Assembly: GCA_935421135.1 (NCBI GenBank)
Contig: OW285192.1
Location: forward strand, 13,533,501 to 13,597,500
Origin: Bugulina stolonifera
Lineage: Eukaryota; Bryozoa; Gymnolaemata; Cheilostomatida; Bugulidae
Direction of reading: 5' to 3'
Length of the DNA stretch: 64,000 bases
This document shows, one piece after another, positions 1 to 10,005 of this stretch (position 1 is the first letter of the stretch; the number at the start of each line of letters is the position of its first letter). A program made the position numbers and the translations under genes. The notes under the pieces are model-generated. The model saw nothing but the letters and a program-made list of their open reading frames with translations, did not search any database and was not told the DNA's origin.

Positions 1-1416
1 AACATTGTCTGGTCATAGCTTGAGAAAAGTGTTGAAGATCTCTTCAGCTCACGAGGTGAGGGATTCCTATCTGTAAAATGTAGAAATAATATTTCATATC
101 TTCTTATAAACAGTTTTAGTGTTTTATTTTAGCATTGCTTGGATCTATCCACAATATCCTGCACTATATTATTTGTATGTTGTACTTTAGCATAGTTCAA
201 TTAAAAGTATTACTTGACTTGCTAATTGTTTATACTTTTGCAGGTTATTAAAACTTTGAGGAGACGATTTATACGGCAAAGGTATGTAAACTAACTTATA
301 TTATATGCTGTACAGTAGGCCTACTGTATATACCTATGTATATGTATAATATATATACTGTACTTTATACAACCTGCTAGATGCAACACATTACAATGCT
401 TAAAATTTGTCTTTTGAGGTAAATACTTGTATACCCCAAAAATCCCCTAGAAATTCAGTTTGAAGTAGAAAGCTTATAAATCTGTCAACCTTGTTGACAG
501 TTGAGGGCCAAATATTTCCGAGCATTTTTTTTGTATTGTATGTTGACATTTTATAGTCTTAGAGTAATTAGTGATATGCATATACACAATAATGTTAATA
601 AGTAATTGTATAATTACAGTAGTTACAGTATGTGTACATGTATATCGTAGACTATTATTATTATGGTAATGATATCCAGTCTATGAAATTCTCCAGAGGT
701 TTATAGTCAAACATATAGTTTTAGTAACTTGGATGAAAAGGAGTGTTAGTATTATAATAATATAATACTACATTTAATATAATAATGTGTATAGTGTAAC
801 CTACATGTAGTTTATAGATTAGAGTATCCTAGGTACAATGTTGTCAACTAAGACAATGTACATATTATATACTGTACACTGTACCATACAGGCTAATGCT
901 TTTCTTCCACTAATATATGACTGTCACTGACTATGCTATGTAAACATATATATGTATATTTATAAAATACACTGTATGACATAATACATAAAACATGCAT
1001 AATAGGTTGGCTGTTAGTAATTACCTGTTACTAATGAATGTATTATGTATTATAAATTCTCAGTTGACTTTCGACCTCAAATATCTTGGATACTAAAAGT
1101 GCTTCAGCGCTCCCAGATTGAACTGCTTGCGGTTTTAACTGTCAGTTTTGGAAATTCCAAGATAGTTGAATTTTTCAAAGAAAAAAAGTTAGTACTCAAA
1201 TTTCAATTGTTATGAGGTTTTTTGAGCCAGAGGTCAAGATGAATGTGCATTGCTAGAGAGAGAAGGAAGAGCAACAACAGCAGTGGCGTGGCAGCAGCAG
1301 GTAATATTTGTCAAATTCTTCTCATGGCAATAAAGGTTTTTCTCGATGCATCTGCATTGAACACAGGATTGAGAAAGAGAACTTGTATCACAATTTCCTT
1401 TATCCAAATATCATAT
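1..1416 (+). CDS. 3' part of an unidentified spliced gene
   Basis: I do not recognise this gene. Exon-like segments at 1-55, 244-281, 1257-1300 and 1367-1416 have GT donors and AG acceptors and compatible phases. They encode a basic stretch rich in Arg, Lys and Ser that includes LRRRFIRQR. The gene enters from beyond the left edge. The last segment runs directly into the LTR retrotransposon that begins at 1417. Beyond that element (6327 onward) the same frame would stay open for a few codons to a TAA, followed by an AATAAA-like signal near 6378, so the retroelement may sit in the terminal exon. Without a homologue, the third and fourth segments are the least certain; GTAATA is a weak donor. 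Confidence 0.4.
283..1256. other. AT-rich intron sequence
   Basis: This stretch lies between the second and third putative exons of the leftmost gene. It is AT-rich and contains repeated TACATGTA-like words but no convincing coding frame or RNA gene. Confidence 0.5.
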
Positions 1417-2083
1417 TGTAATGGTACGCCAAATCGTATCTTACATCTGACACTCATTATTGTGTGCATATACATGTATATATCTGCTTGTACTTTACTA
1501 TATGTTATTGTATATAGTTGCATGATTATAACTAAGTCTTTTAATGCCTTTTATACCCATGTACAGAGGCCCGACCTCTCAGAATCCATTGATATTCATT
1601 TTGTACATGAATTGGACCATTATAAGCAACTTTTGTAGAACCCGACCTATTTTGGGTCGGCCGTCGGGCTTCCGGCGGCCATCTTGTTGCGCAACTTCCG
1701 AACGACCACACGTAGTCTTTTCCCGACGTGTGGTCGGCCGGAAGTCCTTATACTATATAAAGGGCACTGTTTTACTGTTCATTGTCTCAGTCTTCACTTG
1801 GCTTTCAATAAAGACACATCTATACTTGATACAGAGACTTTCACTTCCTTTTGTCAGGTCATTCGCTTAGCGAACCGCCTACTAGGTCGGATCACTCTTT
1901 TTCAACGTATAGTCTGAAGGTCAGACTTGGGACCAGATGGGTCGTCTTTGGTAGTTTTTGGGCTACTGAGACCGCTCGACTATCTTTCATGTAATGCGAA
2001 GTCCTATTACCACTCATAGGCACTTCATTTCTGGGTCGATAGTCGTCCAAGGACGACCGCACCAAATCACAGAAACCATTACA
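1417..2083 (+). repeat. 5' LTR (667 bp)
   Basis: The LTR carries a TATA-like TATATAA at 1754-1760 and a polyadenylation signal AATAAA at 1807-1812. This places the promoter and the R region in its middle. The ends are the 8-bp inverted repeat TGTAATGG/CCATTACA. Confidence 0.93.
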
Positions 2084-2084
2084 T

Positions 2085-2101
2085 TGGTGGCAGCGGTGGG
2101 A
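2085..2101 (+). promoter_or_regulatory. Putative tRNA primer binding site
   Basis: TGGTGGCAGCGGTGGGA begins two bases after the 5' LTR. The leading TGG would pair with the CCA end of a tRNA. I cannot say which tRNA. Confidence 0.6.
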
Positions 2102-2418
2102 TACTAAGGTCGTACTCTTACGATACGAAGTGAAGGAAGGTGACCTCGGCCTTGGGAAACCTGACCGACCTCATTCTTCAATACTTCTACGGCGATTAAG
2201 GACTCGGACCCGGGAACCCTTTTACGAGAAGGTGACAAACGCTAAAGTGCACCCATTAATTCTCGTGGTTCCGCTGGATGTAGCCCGACCTACGCCGGAT
2301 CTTCAATCAAAGACCGACCTCGAATCCAGAATAAATTGACGGTACTCAGTACGTCGACTAGGCCGACCCGGCCTAACGAATCAAAGAAGTTTAACTCACT
2401 ACCCGACACCCTACCGAC

Positions 2419-2670
2419 ATGGACCGAATAAGGAACCTGCTTCAGCAGGTGATGTACCAAGCAGAGCAGGACCTCAAAACATTCAGCTACAATGGACAAG
2501 AGGACGTAGAACTCTTCATAGAAGACTTCACTGCTATGGCAGAGCGTTGCAACTGGAATGACAGAGCACGCCTCATACGGCTTAGAGCCGCCCTACACGG
2601 AAACTGTCCGCCCTGGAACAGCCAGCCCACACGTCACTCAGAGAATATGCAGCTCTCATCCGTAGACTGA
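2419..2670 (+). CDS. Gag-like N-terminal ORF of the LTR element
   Basis: This 83-residue frame is the first ORF after the primer-binding site. Its N-terminal segment, with a FSYNGQEDVELFIEDF stretch, resembles the start of the retrotransposon gag (capsid-like) domain. The resemblance stops near residue 62. The neighbouring +1 frame is open from about 2604 into the next ORF and reads as a plausible continuation. The stop codon overlaps the next ATG (TGATG at 2668-2672). Either a one-base indel has broken an originally continuous gag, or frameshifting or reinitiation joins the two frames. Confidence 0.65.
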   Translation: MDRIRNLLQQVMYQAEQDLKTFSYNGQEDVELFIEDFTAMAERCNWNDRARLIRLRAALHGNCPPWNSQPTRHSENMQLSSVD

Positions 2671-4940
2671 TGGCGACAGCCTTTGAAGGAGCCCCACCTG
2701 CATCTTTGGACGAATGGACCACTGAGAAGTTCTGCCTCACGGTCCACGACCACGCACTACGATGGTACTATACATGGCTACAGCCCGACGATATAGAGGA
2801 AGCGCTAGAAACTGGAGCAGCCTTCCTAAATAACCAAGATCGCAGGACCAATCCTCCGAAACAACAAGAGGAGCTTCCCGCCGACCTCCTACGGAAAGCC
2901 CTACATACCCCCCTACAGAAATGTCAAGAAGTGGATGACGGACCGACAGTCACACCGGAACCCGTCCCAGTAGATGACCCCATTCCTACTGTAGCCGACA
3001 CAGACAACAAACCAGGAGAAGGTGGACTCCATCACAATGGTCGTTCACAGTGGCCGACGGACACATCAGAACCCGTCTCAGTAGATGAACCCATTCCTAC
3101 TGAGGCCAAACCCAAGGAAAGTGGACCAAACCACAATGGCCGTCCACGGAGGCCGACGGACCCATCAGAACCCGTCCTAGTGGAAGAACCTATACCCACT
3201 AAGCCTAAAGACAAGAGTGGCCGCTCCAAACGGAAAACCCTGTGTGTAACTAGCCAATCACACGCCAGGCCGACGGTGTCACCCACACCCGTCACAGTGG
3301 ATGAACCTATACCCACTAGGCTGAAATCAGGCAAGAAACGACTCCACCCAAAGCCGGACATCACAGAAGTGATCATAGATCACCCCCCAAGGCTGAAGGG
3401 ACGACTCACAAGTCCCCCAAGGTCGAACCAGACCTCTCAAGGTAACCCCGACCTGTCCTCAACTCAGAAGGACCAACAGGACCTGGCCACGTCCAGACCT
3501 GACACTAATCAGCAGCTGATTCCCTCCAAAACTCAGTATACCCCGACGGACGACTCATCGTGTTCAGAACTGCCAGACACTACAGTTCAAGTCCGCGGCC
3601 TGAGGATCGACACGGAGCAAACCGTGCTGGACCAGACAGAAGAGCTACCTCTGAACCTCTCGAAGAATGTTCAAGTTTCAATAGCCCGACATGATCCAGA
3701 GGACGCGAAGTATCGCGTAGCCGACCTCCACGACATAATCCCGACGACGGAGATACAGTCTATACTGCCAGCAGTTCAAGTACAAAGAGCGAAATATTCT
3801 TTCACGGAATACAGCATTGCCGAACAAGTTCAGCCGAAGATACAGATTGCCGAACTCTCGAAATCCCATGAAGCGGATAAGAAGCAATCGAAGGCAAACA
3901 TTGCCGCGTTCCCGCGCTTATTTGACGAGTCGAACAAAGAAAATGTGCCCGAGGCATTGCCTACAATTGAGCCAATTGCTCATCCCTCGGCTAGTATAAA
4001 TACGACAACCCACAGACGAGTAGTCCTTTCTCGTCCAGCTCCTCACCAGAACACATGTATTCCTACATGTAGCGACCTCTGTACTCTTGCTCGTGACACT
4101 GGTGAAGTTGAAGCTACCCAAAGCAGTCATATCCTTTCTCCTTCTCGTATGGACGAGACGGCTACTCCTTCCAGTACTGATCACTCCAATCAGCCTGTCT
4201 TCACAGCTGAAGGTAAGCAAACCTCAGTGTTACCAGTAAGGACCCAATCAGAATTAGAGGTACAATCCACACCTGTGGAACTGTCAGGCATGAATTCTCT
4301 CTCCCTCCCCACTCGGCATAGACCAGTCGGGACAGAGGAGGATTCCCCTGAACATTTCCACAGGAAAAAACATGAGTTAGAAGGCGGAGGATACACATCA
4401 AATGAATTGTGTATTGTAAATGCATCTCCTCTACGGAAGACGCTCACGCCAGACGGCACGCCTCCACCTACTTCACCTCCTGTCACCTCTACCCTGAAAC
4501 TAGCTACAATTAAGCTGCACAAACTCACTGACAAGCTGCCCATAGAGTCGTCCCAGCATTCCGGAGCCACTAAGCCGTGGATTAGCACCTTCACTCAACA
4601 GGCCCGAGACGACTTGGCCAGAAGGAGTCAACCTAACCTCAAATGTGCAAAGTGCGGCTTCTCCGGCACCCTCAAGAGACTGAATATACACATTTGGCAA
4701 CACTTTGCCCGCTTCTACTGTCGCTGCGGACGCAGCTCAGTTAGCCGTGATGCGCTAGGCCATCACTTCAGTCGGAGATCCAGTATCTGTGGGAAGCGTC
4801 TCTTCCTCGCAGACGGGCCCAGCTATGAGGCCCTCATGGAATGGTGGGGCGTAAAGGATCCCCCACCATTTCTACCATGTCGTCCCACTATGGACGGACA
4901 GTCGGCAACAAACAAGCCAGTCTACCTGCCTAGTACCTAG
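2670..4940 (+). CDS. Gag-like/zinc-finger protein of the LTR element
   Basis: The frame encodes 756 residues. The first 60 or so continue the gag-like helical domain. A long low-complexity region rich in Pro, Thr, Ser and Asp follows, with repeated units containing PV-V(D/E)EPIPT (residues about 90-215). The C-terminus (about 650-710) has paired Cys and His residues, CAKCGFSGTLKRLNIHIWQH and then FYCRCG, typical of a C2H2-like finger rather than the CCHC knuckle usual in gag. No DDE integrase, DTG protease or YxDD reverse transcriptase motif is present. The coding GC content is far above that of the host. The role is presumably RNA or particle assembly, by inference. Confidence 0.7.
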   Translation: MATAFEGAPPASLDEWTTEKFCLTVHDHALRWYYTWLQPDDIEEALETGAAFLNNQDRRTNPPKQQEELPADLLRKALHTPLQKCQEVDDGPTVTPEPVPVDDPIPTVADTDNKPGEGGLHHNGRSQWPTDTSEPVSVDEPIPTEAKPKESGPNHNGRPRRPTDPSEPVLVEEPIPTKPKDKSGRSKRKTLCVTSQSHARPTVSPTPVTVDEPIPTRLKSGKKRLHPKPDITEVIIDHPPRLKGRLTSPPRSNQTSQGNPDLSSTQKDQQDLATSRPDTNQQLIPSKTQYTPTDDSSCSELPDTTVQVRGLRIDTEQTVLDQTEELPLNLSKNVQVSIARHDPEDAKYRVADLHDIIPTTEIQSILPAVQVQRAKYSFTEYSIAEQVQPKIQIAELSKSHEADKKQSKANIAAFPRLFDESNKENVPEALPTIEPIAHPSASINTTTHRRVVLSRPAPHQNTCIPTCSDLCTLARDTGEVEATQSSHILSPSRMDETATPSSTDHSNQPVFTAEGKQTSVLPVRTQSELEVQSTPVELSGMNSLSLPTRHRPVGTEEDSPEHFHRKKHELEGGGYTSNELCIVNASPLRKTLTPDGTPPPTSPPVTSTLKLATIKLHKLTDKLPIESSQHSGATKPWISTFTQQARDDLARRSQPNLKCAKCGFSGTLKRLNIHIWQHFARFYCRCGRSSVSRDALGHHFSRRSSICGKRLFLADGPSYEALMEWWGVKDPPPFLPCRPTMDGQSATNKPVYLPST

Positions 4941-5136
4941 TCCCTCTCCATCTCCAGAACGGACACCCGACTCCACACCCTCTGATGCTACCTCCTCCTC
5001 TTCCTCGTCGCCTACCACTCCTGCTGGACCTTCTCCCTGGCAACCTCCTGCTAGTACCTCCGCTGTAAGTGTCGGCCCCCTTGGCCGATGCGGACGTCTA
5101 CCCTCTTGGAAGACAAGGCCTGCTCCAAGGAAGAGT

Positions 5137-5649
5137 ATGCCTGCCACTCAGCCGGGCACTTTATACGAAGGCTCTCCACCTAAGGTCTCATGTGCAGCTT
5201 CTCCTGTTCTGCTAATCGAACCACTGCAATCGAGGCCAACACTAGAGGTCTCACCACACTGCTCTCCACATGTGCCTGCCAGGAACCTACTCCGAGCCTC
5301 TCCAGACTCTCCTGCTGTCCAGTCCCCACCTCCTGCATCTCCTGTACTGACCCAGCCGAATGCCACATGTCCTGCATCTCTGGATCCGTCACTCATGCTC
5401 TCGCAGCAGCTTGCTGACCTCAAGCCACAGATCCACTACCTTGCCAGCCGTCAACAGGTGGGGGACACTATACGCCAGCACCTGGAACCCCTCTATGCTC
5501 GAGAAATAGCTCTTCGCGAACTAGCCAACCAACATCTAGACCACCCCCAGCAACTCCACCTCATACAAGCAGATTTGGATGTAGTCTCCAGAAAATCTAC
5601 ACTGTACCGTACCCTTCTTAACTTGACACTAGAGACACCCATGACCTAG
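5137..5649 (+). CDS. C-terminal ORF of the LTR element
   Basis: This 170-residue frame starts with a Pro/Ser-rich tail and ends in a helical, Gln/Leu-rich segment (about 85-165) that could form a coiled coil. The same frame is open upstream to about 4920, overlapping the end of the 756-residue ORF in the +1 register. It may therefore be the far C-terminus of one polyprotein reached by frameshift, or separated by a mutation. The stop codon is 13 bases before the 3' LTR. Confidence 0.5.
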   Translation: MPATQPGTLYEGSPPKVSCAASPVLLIEPLQSRPTLEVSPHCSPHVPARNLLRASPDSPAVQSPPPASPVLTQPNATCPASLDPSLMLSQQLADLKPQIHYLASRQQVGDTIRQHLEPLYAREIALRELANQHLDHPQQLHLIQADLDVVSRKSTLYRTLLNLTLETPMT

Positions 5650-5662
5650 TGTGAGGGGGCTA

Positions 5663-6326
5663 TGTAATGGTACGCCAAATCGTATCTTACATCTGACACT
5701 CATTATTGTGTGCATATACATGTATATATCTGCTTGTACTTTACTATATGTTATTGTATATAGTTGCATGATTATAACTAAGTCTTTTAATGCCTTTTAT
5801 ACCCATGTACAGAGGCCCGACCTCTCAGAATCCATTGATATTCATTTTGTACATGAAATGGACCATTATAAGCAGCTTTTGTAGAACCCGACCTATTTTG
5901 GGTCGGCCGTCGGGCTTCCGGCGGCCATCTTGTTGCGCAACTTCCGAACGACCACACGTAGTCTTTTCCCGACGTGTGGTCGGCCGGAAGTCCTTATACT
6001 ATATAAAGGGCACTGTTTTACTGTTCATTGTCTCAGTCTTCACTTGGCTTTCAATAAAGACAAATCTATACTTGATACAGAGACTTTCACTTCCTTTTGT
6101 CAGGTCATTCGCTTAGCGAACCGCCTACTAGGTCGGATCACTCTCTTTCAACGTATAGTCTGAAGGTCAGACTTGGGACCAGATGGGTCGTCTTTGGTAG
6201 TTTTTGGGCTACTGAGACCGCTCGATCTTTCATGTAATGCGAAGTCCTATTACCACTCATAGGCACTTCATTTCTGGGTCGATAGTCGTCCAAGGACGAC
6301 CGCACTAAATCACAGAAACCATTACA
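5663..6326 (+). repeat. 3' LTR (664 bp)
   Basis: Nearly identical to the 5' LTR. It lacks three bases near 6225 and has a few substitutions. A purine-rich tract (5650-5660) immediately precedes it, as expected for the plus-strand primer. Confidence 0.93.
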
Positions 6327-6403
6327 ATATTATAGGTTGAATAGATGCTGTATTTATCATTATTACAGATAAAAAATAATAAAAACACCCGTGTAATAAC
6401 CAA

Positions 6404-9400
6404 CTAAAGTGACTTACATTTAATACCATTCTCTGCAGAGTTGGATATATCTGCGAGAGTTGATGGTTTTCTGCTTGTAATATTCTCCAGGTCCTGCTGG
6501 AACTCTGGACTAGATTTCTCCATCTCAGTTAGTACTGACATGTTACTCAAGGTGTCTGTTGGGTAGTCAAGTAGTGGAATCTCCAACTTAGATGGTCGGT
6601 GTCGATTCTAAATAGAAAATATAAATATATGCATATATATAATAATGATATATACATTCTACATGTTGGCTACACACACTACAGTGCAACTGAATGTCGC
6701 TGGATGCATAATACATACATGCCCCATTACAAACTAATTAGCTATTTTGATATACTACATGTAAATTCTATAATAGTACTATAAACAACAAGACATGAAA
6801 TGTCAAAGAGAAAAACTAATTGTGTTATGTAGGCAAATATGCATTGTGCAAAATATTAAATATATGATGAACATGCTACTGTTTGTCTTTCATATTTAGA
6901 TGCTGAGGAAAATACAAACAGATCAATGTACATTGTACACATATAATATAATTGTGATTCTAATAATATTATAATATTTACATATTTTTATTTTATTTTA
7001 CCTTCCTCCTGGATTTTGATCTTTTATTCTTGCCATTTAAAGATGGAGGAACTGGCACAACTATGCCATTGGGAAATCCTTCGGCTGAGTGATTTGGTTG
7101 CTGAACTGAAGGCATTATGTATTCACCTGTTTCTACAAAATGGACATAGGATTGAATATTTATATCAATATTTGCTTTAGACTTGGGCTGTCTATGTTGT
7201 ACTGTATCTAATAATGTTATGAGTGTATCAATTCCATGGCAGCATGGATTTATCTGGCAGCATTGTATGATATCAACTGATCTTTCTGAGCAAATAAACT
7301 ATAATTATATGTAAAGTGTATGAACAGTAGCATGGTGAGTAGCCATATTTTATCTTCAACACCAATAATCAATATTATGTTTTAAATGCCAAGTTTATAA
7401 TAATATTTTAAAAGGAGTTATTAAGCAGGTAAATACATCTTTTCTTTCGCTCTTACATCATACTTGTGCATAGTTGTTTGTTTGTTCGAAGGTACATTTT
7501 ATAAACACTAACTGTTGCTGAAAACTAAAATCAAGTGTGGTAAAATATTTATATTATAATATACTGCAGGTAGATGTATATGGCCTGCACAATATGGCCT
7601 GTAATGTGTATTCATGTTATATTATATAAAGAAGCAGTGGTGACTTTAAATTTATCTGCGAATTGCAATTGAAAACACTTTGAGCTGAGTAATTATACTT
7701 GTATTGTATACTGTTTCTACTTAGCCAGCTTACTTTACTAAGTAAAGTAAAATGAGAGTGGCAATTTCCTGGATTAGTAAAAGCCTATATCCATAAATTA
7801 TCCTATTCCAATACCTGTACTTATCAAAACTTGAATATATATAATATTAACATCATAAAACATACTCATATGACAAATGGCATATACACTGGTTACAATA
7901 TCAATATTGATCAATTATGATCTTATACAGTTCAATCACTCTCTTTCCTGTATCACTAACATTTCTCATTCAATCTGCTTACAAGTACAAATAGTGTCAA
8001 CCTTGAGCAAGTGCTACAGTAATTAACAAATTTCTGATTATTAATCTTGTCTCATGTTTACTGTAATAACAATCAAATATGACCTGGAAAGCTGGCTAGA
8101 GTCGAAACCTGTAAAATTCCGTTTTTGTAGCTCTCATGGCAAATAGCTGATAGTAAACACATACAACAACTTTTTTTAGAATATTTATTTAATGTAATAG
8201 TGTATGTGTTGTTCTCCATGCACACCAAGATTTGAGCGTAGTGCATTAGCTATAGTATATAATATGGAGCCTATCCTACCACATAGAGTTGCTTTCTGTG
8301 TGGTCCCCCACAGAACTATGTTGTAAATTCTTTCTTCACATTGTATTGATAACATAACCACCCAGTTTTTGTAGAGTTTGGAGCCCAGGCTACTTAGCTA
8401 CCCATCATGGGGGAAGGGGAGGGTAAAGAAGGAGGGAGGGGATGGCGAACAACCCATGGCTATAGGAACTTGAGCTATCGGGTGTGTCAACCAACCAAAC
8501 AAGCAATACTATAAACATATTGATATTATTCATATACATTGAGGTATGCACATGTACCCAATAGCACATGTTTACTGTTGATTTATTGTTGTTAATAATT
8601 AAATTGGGAATTATAATTATAATTAATGTGCATAATAATAATAGCTTGTACTTTAGGGAGTAAGCTCTCTATAGATAGTCTGTTTGTAGGTACACAAAGC
8701 TCTCTATTTATAGCAAACTCAACCTAAATATAAGAAAAGTTATTTAAACAAGTTTTATTTCTTTAAATAAGTTTAGCATCTGCAATAATAAAAATAGGCT
8801 TGTCATTGTTTATTCAATTTTGACATGGCATTACAGAGATTATATTATTAACACTGGTAATAGTCAACAATTCTAACCTTTTGAGACAAGTAAATTCTTA
8901 TCATGCATGTTTGCTAGCAAACACTATTATACCGTAATTCATATTCAACCTTTGAGCAAATACTACTCAGTGTGTTCGCTGCAGTCTATTATAAGGTGAC
9001 AAAAATCCATTATTTATAGCATGAAGAGACACCTACATGTACATGTATGTAGCCTACACGCACCTATTGTATATTTTGTACATATACAGCCACATGTAGT
9101 ATTCATAGTGGTGCAACCTACATCTTTAAACGTATCAACGAAAGGGCTTTTATACAATGTGTATAGAATAATGTTACGGTAATTACATTAGTTACTAGTT
9201 TTAGGAGGAATTGAAAGTCGTCATATTTGCAATTATCAACATAACATAGAGTCTATGTAGGTGAAGTCTTGTAAATGAAATAGCCTACAGTCTGTCAATG
9301 TCCATATAGGCAAGGTATATTATGGGTCAAGTTATATCGTGTACTTCCGCAACCAATGCTTAGCCAGATTCCTCCCTCAAATTCAGTCAACTGCTTCACT

Positions 9401-10005
9401 ATCTTAATAAACTGCTACCTAATCAGTTATGTTTTGAATTGATTTCCTTATTATTGTCTGTCCCTGTGCAAGATTTTTCTTCGAATGACTGCTATGCAGC
9501 CATGAGAAGTGAGCCTTAGCTTCGAAGTATGGAGGAGTTCTTTTGAAGTGGTTCGCAGAGTCTGTGGGAAAGAATTTATCATAGGTTCAAAATTTCGACT
9601 GCAAGTGCTCATTTCCGCTGGAGGATTTTATGAATTATTGAGTAAAATAAATTTAATTTTAATTTATTTTAGTAGTACGAAGCATCGAAAGCCAGTGTTT
9701 GTGTGCCACTTACCTGTATGTAAATGTATGCGTTTCACTCTGATGTCATTTCCTAGGATACTGTAAATAATATATCTTGAGCAAACAGCATTGTATTGCT
9801 GTAATGCTGTATTGAATTTATACTCTCTTGGGCAAGCTGTTTCCTTCAAATGACTGTCTATTATTTGTATCCAATGCATGATTAACAATGGTATCGTTAC
9901 TCCGAACAATAGATTTGTGTAGTTAATAAAGTAATCTATACTCAACAATGGATACAGCATTATTAACAAAGCTGAATCAATTATACTCAAAGATTCCGAC
10001 TTCAT
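6404..10005 (-). CDS. Unidentified small membrane protein, three exons
   Basis: I do not recognise the family. Exons 10005-9714, 7126-7002 and 6607-6404 join with matching phases (1, then 0) at consensus splice sites and give 206 residues ending at a stop at 6404-6406. The N-terminal 60 residues hold two hydrophobic segments (about 10-28 and 30-48) that look membrane-spanning. The remainder is polar and basic, with a KRSKSRRK cluster at the exon 2/3 junction, then acidic and Ser/Thr-rich. An alternative is that exon 3 ends at a GTAAGT donor at 6417 and splices further downstream past the LTR element. Introns of about 2.6 kb and 0.4 kb carry no other visible gene. The evidence is splice-site and phase consistency only. 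Confidence 0.42.
7127..9713. other. Long AT-rich intron or spacer
   Basis: No coding signal or RNA gene is visible. There is a G-rich patch at about 8408-8450 and scattered short palindromes. Confidence 0.4.

Larger units (their letters stand above)
1417..6326 (+). mobile_element. Young non-autonomous LTR retrotransposon (gag-like only)
   Basis: Two directly repeated LTRs (1417-2083 and 5663-6326) begin TGTAATGG and end CCATTACA. By eye they differ by only a handful of substitutions and one 3-base gap, so the insertion is recent. The element is flanked by ATAT on both sides (1413-1416 and 6327-6330), a 4-bp target duplication. A primer-binding-site-like TGGTGGCAGCGGTGGGA follows the 5' LTR, and a purine tract GTGAGGGGG precedes the 3' LTR. 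The internal region encodes a gag-like/zinc-finger protein in three overlapping or adjacent frames, with no protease, reverse transcriptase, RNase H or integrase motif visible. It must therefore rely on enzymes supplied in trans. Its GC content is well above that of the flanks. A solo LTR of the same family lies at 33577-34239. Confidence 0.93.

Noticed and set aside
3032..4703. Antisense open frames of 60-134 codons under the gag-like region
   Set aside because: Shadows of the repeat-rich, GC-rich sense frame.
9509..9766. 85-codon + strand frame starting at GTG
   Set aside because: Antisense to the better supported exon at 9714-10005, without splice partners.
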